Positions 1 to 7,186 of a DNA stretch of 23,840 bases are shown here, one piece after another. Origin of the DNA: Patescibacteria group bacterium (GTDB lineage Bacteria > Patescibacteriota > Minisyncoccia > Phycocordibacterales > XYD1-FULL-46-19); NCBI GenBank assembly GCA_030917625.1, contig JAUPUJ010000005.1, forward strand, positions 1 to 23,840. Direction: 5' to 3'. Under the pieces are notes generated by a model. It had not been told where the DNA came from and searched no databases. It worked only from the letters and a program-made list of their open reading frames with translations. Within the stretch, counting starts at the first letter, position 1. The number at the start of each line of letters is the position of its first letter. Made by a program: the position numbers and the translations under genes.

Positions 1-81
1 GGTATAACCATTACCTACTACAAACACCCCACAATGATGGCAGGTGAAATCTTCTACTTTACGAATAAATTTTTCAGCCAC
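1..81 (-). CDS. RNHCP-family zinc-binding protein, N-terminal fragment
   Basis: Only about 27 codons lie inside the window; the gene runs off its left edge. The visible translation has a C-x-x-C pair (FTCHHCG) followed by VVGNGYT. This matches the N-terminal half of RNHCP proteins, where the name motif N-H-C-P follows directly and supplies the second metal-binding pair. The start is inferred as GTG at 81-79, because the FtsB stop codon lies in the same frame one codon upstream. An AAGAGG sequence touches the GTG, so it is too close to be a good ribosome site. The gene follows the FtsB-like gene by 3 nt and is probably cotranscribed. No biochemical role is established for the family as far as I know. 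The family call rests on a short match. Confidence 0.6.
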   Translation of the reverse strand, partial: MAEKFIRKVEDFTCHHCGVFVVGNGYT

Positions 82-84
82 CTC

Positions 85-480
85 TTAAAAAGAAAATAAA
101 TTACTAAACCCACCCTTAATCGCTTGCCACCAGCCTTTATTGTCATCATCAGAAATTGTTGTCGTAGCCGACATATCCCCATCAACCACTATAAAAACTT
201 TTTCTCCTTCTTTAGCGACAGAAAAGTTTTTTCTAATTTCTTCTTCCCTGCCTCGTGGTAGAGACAGCCACGAAACTTGATTCTCTAAATCTGATTTTTG
301 TAATTCTAAATCTTTTAATTCTTCTTTAGTGTGGTTTAAACTCTCTTCAGATAAAGTATTTTTTTGATAAACATTCCACACCGCCCGCACCAATATGAAA
401 ATTACTATCAATAAAAAGATAATTATAAGGCGCATTATTAAACCACGATAAGATTTGGGTTTAGCTTGAAATTCAGTCAT
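85..480 (-). CDS. FtsB/DivIC-like septum formation initiator
   Basis: This is a 131-residue, single-pass membrane protein. A short cytoplasmic N-terminus is followed by one hydrophobic helix (about residues 16-32, RLIIIFLLIVIFILVRAVW). A charged heptad-rich coiled coil (about 38-75) and a small C-terminal part with a PRGREEEIRKNF-type segment come next. That order and size are those of FtsB/DivIC, which joins FtsL and FtsQ in the divisome. The track-length frame extends upstream to 525, but ATG at 480 is preferred because a -10 box (488-493) ends just in front of it. The tail is acidic, then GWWQ, and ends in FSF. FtsB and DivIC cannot be told apart here. The RNHCP gene follows immediately. 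Confidence 0.72.
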   Translation of the reverse strand: MTEFQAKPKSYRGLIMRLIIIFLLIVIFILVRAVWNVYQKNTLSEESLNHTKEELKDLELQKSDLENQVSWLSLPRGREEEIRKNFSVAKEGEKVFIVVDGDMSATTTISDDDNKGWWQAIKGGFSNLFSF

Positions 481-495
481 ATTTTGTTTTATAAT
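466..495 (+). promoter_or_regulatory. Promoter of the 37-residue membrane peptide gene
   Basis: TTGAAA (466-471) and TATAAT (490-495) are 18 nt apart, a near-consensus housekeeping promoter. The ATG at 502 is 6 nt after the -10 box, implying a leaderless mRNA. The -35 lies inside the start of the divergent FtsB-like gene. Confidence 0.6.
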
Positions 496-518
496 AATAC
501 AATGATATTTGAACGCAA
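488..518 (-). promoter_or_regulatory. Promoter of the FtsB-like gene
   Basis: On the minus strand TTGCGT (518-513) precedes TATAAA (493-488) by 19 nt. The ATG at 480 lies 7 nt after the -10 box, so the transcript would start at or next to the start codon. The -10 box overlaps that of the divergent small gene, so the two promoters share an AT-rich core. Confidence 0.5.
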
Positions 519-615
519 ACAACAAAAGTATGTTAGAGCTATAGCTATCGTGATTGGTGTCCTCACCATAATCAGTATGATAGCTCTATACTCTTTCCCG
601 GCTTTACTCTCCTGA
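502..615 (+). CDS. 37-residue single-helix membrane peptide, unknown function
   Basis: This short frame was read by hand. A basic start (MIFERKQQKYVRA) leads into one hydrophobic helix (IAIVIGVLTIISMIALYSF) and a short tail, and it stops at TGA. The layout suggests an N-in membrane peptide. It has its own near-consensus promoter and lies in the otherwise unexplained gap between the FtsB-like gene and lepA. Its last 12 nt overlap the 3' end of the convergent lepA. It is the only gene in the window that ends in TGA. The coding strand can also fold: TAGAGCTAT (534-542) pairs with ATAGCTCTA (580-588), enclosing GGTG-TCCT-CACC (557-568). I do not recognise a family. Confidence 0.55.
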   Translation: MIFERKQQKYVRAIAIVIGVLTIISMIALYSFPALLS

Positions 616-2394
616 TTTCATCATTTTAAGAAATACATCCTGAGGAATGTTAACCTTACCCAAGCGTTGCATTTTCTTTTTACCTTTTTTCTGTTTCTCT
701 CTTAACTTCATTTTTCGGGTAATATCACCGCCATATAAATAGCCTGTCACATCTTTGCGCATAGCCGACAAAGTTCTAGAGGCTAAAATTCTACCTAGGG
801 CTTTAGCTTGAATTTTTACGATAATAAGTTGTCTGGGTAATAATTTCTTTAATTTTTCTACCGCTGCCTCCCCTTCTTCATTCACTCTTCGAGCAGACAC
901 AACTCTAGTGAAAGCCAAAATTGGTTCTTCGGCGACCATAATATCTAATCGCACAACATCGGCCAGTTTTTCTCCAATAAATTCATAAGATAGACTAGCA
1001 AAGCCCGATGTCGCACTCTTAACTTCATCAAAAAAGTTTCTCATCAACTCTCGCAGTGGCATTTCTATCATTAATTTTACGCGATTATGTCCAAAATTTT
1101 CCATATCTTGAATATCTGCTTCATGATCATAAAGTAAAGTCATAATAGTGTTCATATATGACGCTGGCATAATTAATTTAACCTTAACCCATTGTTCAAA
1201 AACCGATTTATTTTTTAAATCTTCTGGAAACAGATGAGGCGCATAAATAGTCTCTCTGATACCGTCTTTATCCTCGACCACATAACTAATCGAGGGAGTC
1301 GCAATAATAAGAGAGAGATTAAATTCTCTTTTTAATCTCTCGGTCACAATTTCCAAATGAAGCATACCCAAAAAACCACAACGAAAACCCCGGCCTAAAG
1401 CTCCTGAGGATTCTTCTTCAAAAGACAAAGAAGCGTCTTCCAATTTTAGTCTTTCTAAGGCTTGCTTGGTGGCCGTGAAATCATCCTGACTTTCAGGATA
1501 GATACTCGCCCACACCACCGGTGGAGGCGTCATATAGCCCGGAATAGGCTCTGTGGGGCTGTTTATGGCACATATAGTGTCTCCCACCGCCGATCCTGTG
1601 GTTTGCTTTAAACCAGTCACAATATAGCCAATTTCACCACTAGATAACCCTGGAGTTGTCACCATAGTTGGTGTAAATGTTCCTACTTCTAAAGCCGTAA
1701 AATCATAACCCGATCCTATAAATTTTATTCGATCACCTTTTTTAATTGTCCCACCAAAAATACGAGTAAAAACTATTAAACCTTTATGTGTCGAATATTC
1801 AAAATCAAAAACTAAGCCTTGGACTTTTTGATTATCAATTTTGGGAGCAGGTATTTTAGATACAATATTTTTAAGTAAGGCATCAACCCCTTCCCCAGTC
1901 TTACCAGAAACCAATAATATATCTTCTTTTTGACAGCCAATAGTCTCAACAATTTCTTCGGTAATTTCTTCTATTCGAGCACTCGGTAAATCTATTTTGT
2001 TTAAAACGGGTATAATCGGCAAATCTAGAGCCCGAGCCATATCAAGTACAGAAAAAGTTTGAGCCTGAACCCCTTGAGTAGCATCGACTAGGAGTACTAC
2101 TCCTTCCACCGCCTTGAGCGCCCGCGAAACCTCATAAGAAAAATCTATATGACCTGGAGTATCTATCAAATTAAACTCGTATTCTTCGCCTTCATACTTA
2201 AAATGCATCCTTACCGGCTGCATTTTAATAGTAATTCCCCTTTCACGTTCTAGATCCATCGAATCTAAAACCTGTTCCTTCATTTTTCTCTTTTCTATAG
2301 TTGCTGTCAGTTCCAGCATTCTATCGGCCAGGGTCGACTTACCATGATCAATATGAGCAATAATAGAAAAATTACGAATTCTCTCTGTTTTCAT
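604..2394 (-). CDS. lepA: Elongation factor 4 (LepA), ribosome back-translocating GTPase
   Basis: The 596 residues match the usual LepA length of about 600. The GTPase domain is complete: P-loop AHIDHGKST near residue 13, the RGIT switch I motif near 53, DTPGH near 78 and NKID near 132. Domain II, the EF-G-like domains III and V, and the LepA-specific C-terminal domain ending in PRQLIIVKIQAKALGRILASRTLSAMRKDVTGYLYGGD (split here for reference only as the region near 525-560) and a Lys-rich stretch follow. LepA binds ribosomes and acts on stalled or mistranslocated complexes; it is not essential in most bacteria. The gene lies 43 nt downstream of murJ but has its own promoter candidate ending 8 nt before the ATG. 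No Shine-Dalgarno is present. Confidence 0.97.
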   Translation of the reverse strand: MKTERIRNFSIIAHIDHGKSTLADRMLELTATIEKRKMKEQVLDSMDLERERGITIKMQPVRMHFKYEGEEYEFNLIDTPGHIDFSYEVSRALKAVEGVVLLVDATQGVQAQTFSVLDMARALDLPIIPVLNKIDLPSARIEEITEEIVETIGCQKEDILLVSGKTGEGVDALLKNIVSKIPAPKIDNQKVQGLVFDFEYSTHKGLIVFTRIFGGTIKKGDRIKFIGSGYDFTALEVGTFTPTMVTTPGLSSGEIGYIVTGLKQTTGSAVGDTICAINSPTEPIPGYMTPPPVVWASIYPESQDDFTATKQALERLKLEDASLSFEEESSGALGRGFRCGFLGMLHLEIVTERLKREFNLSLIIATPSISYVVEDKDGIRETIYAPHLFPEDLKNKSVFEQWVKVKLIMPASYMNTIMTLLYDHEADIQDMENFGHNRVKLMIEMPLRELMRNFFDEVKSATSGFASLSYEFIGEKLADVVRLDIMVAEEPILAFTRVVSARRVNEEGEAAVEKLKKLLPRQLIIVKIQAKALGRILASRTLSAMRKDVTGYLYGGDITRKMKLREKQKKGKKKMQRLGKVNIPQDVFLKMMKSGE

Positions 2395-2402
2395 ATGCTA
2401 TC

Positions 2403-2432
2403 ACTCTACCGTAAAAAATGACCAAATGCCAA
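2403..2432 (-). promoter_or_regulatory. Candidate lepA promoter
   Basis: TTGGCA (2432-2427) and TAGAGT (2408-2403) are 18 nt apart on the minus strand. The lepA ATG at 2394 is 8 nt after the -10 box, giving a nearly leaderless mRNA. The -10 is less close to consensus than others in this window. Confidence 0.4.
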
Positions 2433-2437
2433 TGTTT

Positions 2438-4117
2438 TTAGACTTCTTCAGCGTCTGATCGAATAGGTTTTTTCCAAACTTTAGCCTTAAAACTAACAGT
2501 TAATTCTTGCAGTTCTAAACTACCCATTAACTTTAAAACAATCAGGCCGACGACAATACCTGCCCCACCAGCTATAACCGCATGAGTAAAGATTCCTAAA
2601 TAATTCTCTGTTCGTAGCACGGGCGAAAATAACCCTAAAACCATATAAGATGACACCGCAATAACAATTGCTGTAACTACTGATTCCCAGATAGCCACAT
2701 AAGTTTCTTTTTTAAAATTGCCAAATTTATTCTCAAAGAAAATCCAATAAACCAAAGCATTGACGGTCACGCCTACTGAATAAGCTAGGGGTAACATTAA
2801 AACCACAGTACCAGGCACATTTTCAACCCGCAGCAACATTTCAATAAAATCTTTAAAACCAGGTAAATTATTAAAAATATAGATGAAGAAAAAAGCACTC
2901 ATGATTATCAAAATAGAAGACAAACTATTTACCACTAGTGGCATTTTGGTTTTTCCGGTCGCATAATAAGCTCTCACGAAAAGCTGGACCAAACCTTGGG
3001 CAATTACTGAAATCACAAATAAACATAGGGCCGCGGCAGTTAGTCTAGTATCAGACCAACTAAATTCTCCTGACCCTAGCACCACCCTTACAATATGAGC
3101 TCTTAAAATAATAAACAGGGCCACCGCTGGTAGAGTCCAAAAAAAGATGTGCCTGATAGCTGTTTCTATTTTTGACACAAACATTGATGTCTCGCCTTTA
3201 GAAAAAAGTGAAGCTAGGGTAGGAAAAGCCGCCACAGAATAACTGACTCCAATCACTATCAAAGTAAAAGACTGTAAATTAAAAGCTAGATTAAAAATAG
3301 TAATCGAGCCCACAGCCATTAAAGAACCTAGGGAGATTAAAACCAGGAGCGATAAATGATGGGTAGTTAAAGTGACGGTTCGAGGCAAAGAAATTAATAT
3401 TACTTTTTTCATTTCTGCCCAGTTGACCACTTTTTGCAGCCTAGGCATCACACCAATATTGTAAACAGATGGTATTTGAATAAATAAATGAGCGACTGCC
3501 CCTAAAATAACTCCCCACACTAAGCCGGCCAGACCCATAAGTGGATACAAGACAATAATCCCAAAAATAATCCCAAAATTATACAGGGCTGGACTTAAAG
3601 TGTAGGCTAAAAACTTTTTATAACTCTGAGTCACACTACCGAACAAATTAGAGAGTCCCAATATGAGCGGTGATAAAAGTAATATTCTTGATAGTAAAAT
3701 CAATTCTTTAGTCGCATCCGAACTAAATCCTGGTGCGATCACTTCTGCAATATAAGGCATCAAAACAAAAATAATCGCCACTACCACTACCATCACCGTC
3801 ATAAATACAGTTAAGGTATCACTCAAAAAAGCTCGCACGCTCTCCTTATCATCAACATCTTTTTGATGTTTAAAAATAAAAGGTATTAACACCGTTACCG
3901 ACACACAAGACGCGAAAGCCACATACAATAAATCTGGCACCTTAAAAGCCATGTAATAGATATCCAAGTGACCCGAGGCCCCAAAAGTGCTAGCCAATAA
4001 TCTATCTCTAAATAAACCTAGAATTTGAGCTAAAAGAGAAGAAACTGCTATTAGGAAAGCGGCTTGGTGTAAACTGCCAAATTCTTTACCTAAAAGCTTA
4101 AGTAAGCGGTCAACCAT
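2438..4117 (-). CDS. murJ: Lipid II flippase MurJ (MviN family)
   Basis: A 559-residue polytopic membrane protein with about 14 predicted helices. The N-terminal segment (AAFLIAVSSLLAQILGLFRDRLLASTFGAS) carries the conserved GxxRDxxxA-x-x-FG-x-S signature of MurJ/MviN, including the arginine of the central cavity. The family flips lipid-linked peptidoglycan precursors across the inner membrane. Length exceeds the roughly 510 residues of E. coli MurJ, largely from a longer C-terminal part. It starts 3 nt after the stop of the O-antigen-ligase-like gene, so the two are very likely cotranscribed. The pair suggests a shared role in handling undecaprenyl-linked substrates, which is inference. Confidence 0.92.
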   Translation of the reverse strand: MVDRLLKLLGKEFGSLHQAAFLIAVSSLLAQILGLFRDRLLASTFGASGHLDIYYMAFKVPDLLYVAFASCVSVTVLIPFIFKHQKDVDDKESVRAFLSDTLTVFMTVMVVVVAIIFVLMPYIAEVIAPGFSSDATKELILLSRILLLSPLILGLSNLFGSVTQSYKKFLAYTLSPALYNFGIIFGIIVLYPLMGLAGLVWGVILGAVAHLFIQIPSVYNIGVMPRLQKVVNWAEMKKVILISLPRTVTLTTHHLSLLVLISLGSLMAVGSITIFNLAFNLQSFTLIVIGVSYSVAAFPTLASLFSKGETSMFVSKIETAIRHIFFWTLPAVALFIILRAHIVRVVLGSGEFSWSDTRLTAAALCLFVISVIAQGLVQLFVRAYYATGKTKMPLVVNSLSSILIIMSAFFFIYIFNNLPGFKDFIEMLLRVENVPGTVVLMLPLAYSVGVTVNALVYWIFFENKFGNFKKETYVAIWESVVTAIVIAVSSYMVLGLFSPVLRTENYLGIFTHAVIAGGAGIVVGLIVLKLMGSLELQELTVSFKAKVWKKPIRSDAEEV

Positions 4118-4120
4118 ATC

Positions 4121-6568
4121 TTATTCAGCCACTTCAACACTTGATTCACTTTCATCAACAACCTCTTCATCGGCCTCTTTCTGTTCTAAAGCTGGAGTCT
4201 GTACATTTTGCCCTGAAGATAGCCCAGAGAGAGCCGATCTACCAGCTTTTAGATTCGCTAAAATATAATTAACTTCAGCATTATCTGGATTAAATTTTTG
4301 AATGATTTCGAACTGCTCTACAGCTAAAGATCTTTGACCATTTTCAGCATAACTTAGACCCAAGAAATAAGAGGCATTGGCATTAATACCACCTTGACTG
4401 AAAGCAACAGCATTTTTGAATGATTCTATAGCCCCCACATAATTACCATTACGATAACTCAACAAACCTAATTGGAATAATAAATTAGTATCATAAGGAT
4501 TTTTAGCCAAAGCAGATTCTAATCTATTAATCGCATTTGTAGTATTACCATCCTCAACATCTAATTGAGACAACAAAACAATCGATGAAGCGTAGTTGGT
4601 TTTTATAGTCAAAGCTTTTTCTAATAACGCTCTGGCCTCTTCAAAATTATTTTGACCAATCTCCAATCTAGCCATGTTTAATAATAATTCCGGATTATTA
4701 GGATTTAAACTTAAAGCTTTTTCATAAGTAACTTTGGCACTTTCATAAGCTTGGTTAATATTAATTGAAGCCAAAAACTCATACACCCCAGCCAAGACCT
4801 GGAAGTTTTGATAATCTAAAGGATTCAATCTTGAAGCCTCTTGAGCACTAGTAACAGCAGCGTCTATAAGAGCTTCCATTTTTGCTGAAGTCTCTTCTTT
4901 TTCAACACTCTCAGTGCTTAATAAACGATTCAATTCTTGTAATTTTAGACTAGAAAATGTTCTTAGATATAAAGGATTCTTACTATCAGCATTTAGAGTC
5001 TTGATAAAATAAATATTAGCTTCGTCTATATTACCAACCGCCATAGCTTCAGCCCCCTTGCTGTAAGAAGTAACCGCCAAGAATTTTTGAATTAAACTAT
5101 AACTTAAAAATAAAGTTACAATTAGTAAAATAACTAAAACTGAAATACTAATGAAATGACTTCTATTAGTTTTGTATAATGATAATAATTTAGTTTTTAC
5201 CACCTTATCATCTACCATGGTAGCCACTAAAAGACCGGTCATAATAAAAGCCATCGGTAGACCAAAAACATTAGGTGTATAAAAAGCTAACATCAGCCAC
5301 AAATACAAAGTACCCAAACTAGCCAAACCTAATAACATTTTCCCTAAAATATCATCTGGGTCTTTTTTGCTAACCAAAACAGCTTTAGAGATGCTATACA
5401 ATAATGATCCCAAAAATAATAGCATCGCTAAAACTCCCAAGAGTCCAGCTGTCACTATATAAGTTGGTAGAATACCAAAAGAATTACTAAAATTTACATT
5501 CCAATACTGCAATTCATTAACAAATTTTGGTCTATAAATTGTCCAAGCATTAGGAAAATTATTAGGACCAACACCAAACAATGGGCTGTCATTAGCTACT
5601 CCTTTGATCACATCAGCTGTACTAGAAAAACCTGGCCGAACTTCTAGGAAACTAAATTGGAATTTATTATAAATCGAATTCAATGGTGTGCTAATTGGGC
5701 CAGTGACACCACTTAACATAAAGAATATTACCGACAAACCCAACACAATTGACGAAGGTCGGATCAGGATTTTTTTCTTATTATTATCAATCCCCTTTTT
5801 AAGAAAGGTGAAGTAAATAAATACAGCTAAAGTTAAGAGTCCGATTACTAGCCAGGCGGTAGAATAATTAATTAAAATTAAACATAAAATAGATACCGCG
5901 ATAGTGAGATTTAAAGTAAACTTTAATATCTTAGCTTTTTCCAAAGAAAAGAATTCCAACATTAAAACAGAGAAAATAGTCACCAGGCCAAGAAATATTC
6001 CATTCTCATACCACGATCCCAATAAACTCACTGGTAGAAAATTGGCAATATTCATAGGCAAGACTGGGCCTAATAAAAATCTCACTAAAGTGTAGACTCC
6101 AAACAATAAACCTGAAACACAAAATCCAATATAAAAGTTAAATAATCTATGTCTATCGCTGAAAAATTCTATCACCAATACCATCAAGACCCATAAAAAC
6201 AAAGCCGACAAAACTGTTTCTGGTTGATAAAATGCTCCAATTATAGAATGTCTAATAGAACCAGAAAACAAAGCTGAAACTAGAAAAGATAGTGGCAACA
6301 AAAAAGCCCCAGCGATCACACTCGATAACGGCATCCTCCAAGTTCCTTCTTGTAGTCTACCTATCACCCAAAATAGAAAAGCGGCCAAGATAACACCTAA
6401 CAAAAAGAATTTTTTGATCACAATCACTGAGGCGCCTGCGATCGGATAAAAAACGAAAGGTAATAATAAAATACCGACCAATAAAATCCAAAAAGCTATG
6501 TTATCAGCGGAAGCCAATGGTTTAGCCTGCTCAGTAGCTATCGCATTTTCTAAATTGTTTCTATCCAT
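4121..6568 (-). CDS. O-antigen ligase/polymerase-like membrane protein with C-terminal TPR repeats
   Basis: The 815-residue protein has two parts. Residues 1 to about 490 are hydrophobic with roughly 12 helices. A large non-membrane loop in the middle (about 300-350) contains GVGPNNFPNAW, the H/GxGxxxF-type segment typical of the Wzy_C (O-antigen ligase/polymerase) family. Residues about 500-770 are tetratricopeptide repeats, visible as repeated A-x-x-x-x-x-x-x-NP and Y-x-x-A-x-x-x-F-x-x-A units. The tail is acidic (DEEVVDESESSVEVAE). Family members join or polymerise sugar chains carried on undecaprenyl phosphate. Here the substrate is unknown, and no glycosyltransferase genes are adjacent. 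The gene has its own promoter downstream of the RNase P RNA terminator and is followed by murJ. Confidence 0.8.
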   Translation of the reverse strand: MDRNNLENAIATEQAKPLASADNIAFWILLVGILLLPFVFYPIAGASVIVIKKFFLLGVILAAFLFWVIGRLQEGTWRMPLSSVIAGAFLLPLSFLVSALFSGSIRHSIIGAFYQPETVLSALFLWVLMVLVIEFFSDRHRLFNFYIGFCVSGLLFGVYTLVRFLLGPVLPMNIANFLPVSLLGSWYENGIFLGLVTIFSVLMLEFFSLEKAKILKFTLNLTIAVSILCLILINYSTAWLVIGLLTLAVFIYFTFLKKGIDNNKKKILIRPSSIVLGLSVIFFMLSGVTGPISTPLNSIYNKFQFSFLEVRPGFSSTADVIKGVANDSPLFGVGPNNFPNAWTIYRPKFVNELQYWNVNFSNSFGILPTYIVTAGLLGVLAMLLFLGSLLYSISKAVLVSKKDPDDILGKMLLGLASLGTLYLWLMLAFYTPNVFGLPMAFIMTGLLVATMVDDKVVKTKLLSLYKTNRSHFISISVLVILLIVTLFLSYSLIQKFLAVTSYSKGAEAMAVGNIDEANIYFIKTLNADSKNPLYLRTFSSLKLQELNRLLSTESVEKEETSAKMEALIDAAVTSAQEASRLNPLDYQNFQVLAGVYEFLASININQAYESAKVTYEKALSLNPNNPELLLNMARLEIGQNNFEEARALLEKALTIKTNYASSIVLLSQLDVEDGNTTNAINRLESALAKNPYDTNLLFQLGLLSYRNGNYVGAIESFKNAVAFSQGGINANASYFLGLSYAENGQRSLAVEQFEIIQKFNPDNAEVNYILANLKAGRSALSGLSSGQNVQTPALEQKEADEEVVDESESSVEVAE

Positions 6569-6602
6569 AAAAATATTCTAAATTAGTAAGAAGATAAATC
6601 CT

Positions 6603-6632
6603 ATTATACTAGAAAATTAAAGTTATTGCCAA
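6603..6632 (-). promoter_or_regulatory. Promoter of the O-antigen-ligase-like gene and murJ
   Basis: TTGGCA (6632-6627) and TATAAT (6608-6603) are 18 nt apart on the minus strand. The predicted start near 6596 gives a leader of about 28 nt without a recognisable Shine-Dalgarno. The -35 lies just beyond the rnpB terminator. Confidence 0.65.
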
Positions 6633-6635
6633 ATC

Positions 6636-6660
6636 AAAAACCCCACAGTTATGTGGGGTT
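6636..6660 (-). terminator. Rho-independent terminator of rnpB
   Basis: AACCCCACA pairs perfectly with TGTGGGGTT around a 4-nt loop (6639-6660). On the minus strand it is followed by TTTTT. It lies 11 nt beyond the P1 helix of the RNase P RNA. Confidence 0.88.
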
Positions 6661-6670
6661 TCCGATGATC

Positions 6671-7106
6671 GCAATGATGTCTATAAGCCGAATTCTGTTT
6701 CTACTTAGCTTACGCCAAAGTAGAAGGTAATTATTTATCTGGGATTTTTGTTACCAAAAACCTCTAGCGGCACTCCAGCCAAAAATGGCCAGCACGGCCT
6801 TGCACTTAGGTAAGGATTTAGCCGTTTCACTCCTCCATTTATTTTTTATATTGGAGGACTATACTCAGTCTTATGTAAACATCAAACTGAGTATCAATCA
6901 GAGTTCCCTCTAATTGCGTCTCTGCTCGCACCTCGCCGATTACTCGGGACGGGGGTTACCTTTGTTATTAAATTTACATTCGATAACAAATTTGAAATTA
7001 TAAAAATTTCAAACGCTACCCTGCTACACCTATTTTTACAAACAGGTGTAAGTGTTCGGACTTTCCTCTCTAAAACAAGTTTAGAGCAATTACCTGACAT
7101 CACTAC
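6671..7106 (-). ncRNA. rnpB: RNase P RNA (bacterial type A-like)
   Basis: The catalytic RNA that matures tRNA 5' ends. The two ends pair as P1: GTAGTGATGTC (7106-7096) with GACATCATTGC (6681-6671), 11 bp with two wobbles. The conserved GAGGAAAGTCCG block (7068-7057), a GCAAGGCC block near 6790 and ACAGAATTCGGCTTAT (6698-6683) are all present. Clear hairpins include P3 (GCTCTAAA-CTTG-TTTTAGAG), P18 with a GTAA tetraloop and P19 with a GTAA tetraloop. The P15 region is short: CTGGCCA-TTTT-TGGCTGG (6792-6775), with no sign of P16/P17 and no GGU in the loop. Length is about 436 nt, between its own promoter (start point near 7106) and a strong terminator. A minus-strand reading frame inside it is not a gene. 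Confidence 0.95.
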
Positions 7107-7112
7107 CCTATT

Positions 7113-7141
7113 ATTATACTACATTTTAAATAAAAAAGCAA
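7113..7141 (-). promoter_or_regulatory. rnpB promoter
   Basis: TTGCTT (7141-7136) and TATAAT (7118-7113) are exactly 17 nt apart on the minus strand. The expected start, about 7 nt after the -10 box, falls at the first base of the P1 helix (7106). The -35 box is embedded in the nrdJ terminator stem. Confidence 0.8.
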
Positions 7142-7173
7142 TTGAAACCAATTTTAGTCTCAATTGCTTTTTT
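7132..7173 (-). terminator. Rho-independent terminator of nrdJ
   Basis: A 14-bp stem: AAAAAAGCAATTGA (7132-7145) pairs with TCAATTGCTTTTTT (7160-7173) around a 14-nt loop. On the minus strand it ends in a T run. It starts 13 nt past the nrdJ stop. Confidence 0.85.
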
Positions 7174-7186
7174 AGTCCGGTTTATT

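Noticed and set aside
534..588. Inverted repeat TAGAGCTAT/ATAGCTCTA as a lepA terminator
   Set aside because: The loop is long and no T run follows on the minus strand.
6894..7103. A 69-codon minus-strand open frame
   Set aside because: It lies inside the RNase P RNA, whose conserved blocks and P1 pairing explain the sequence.
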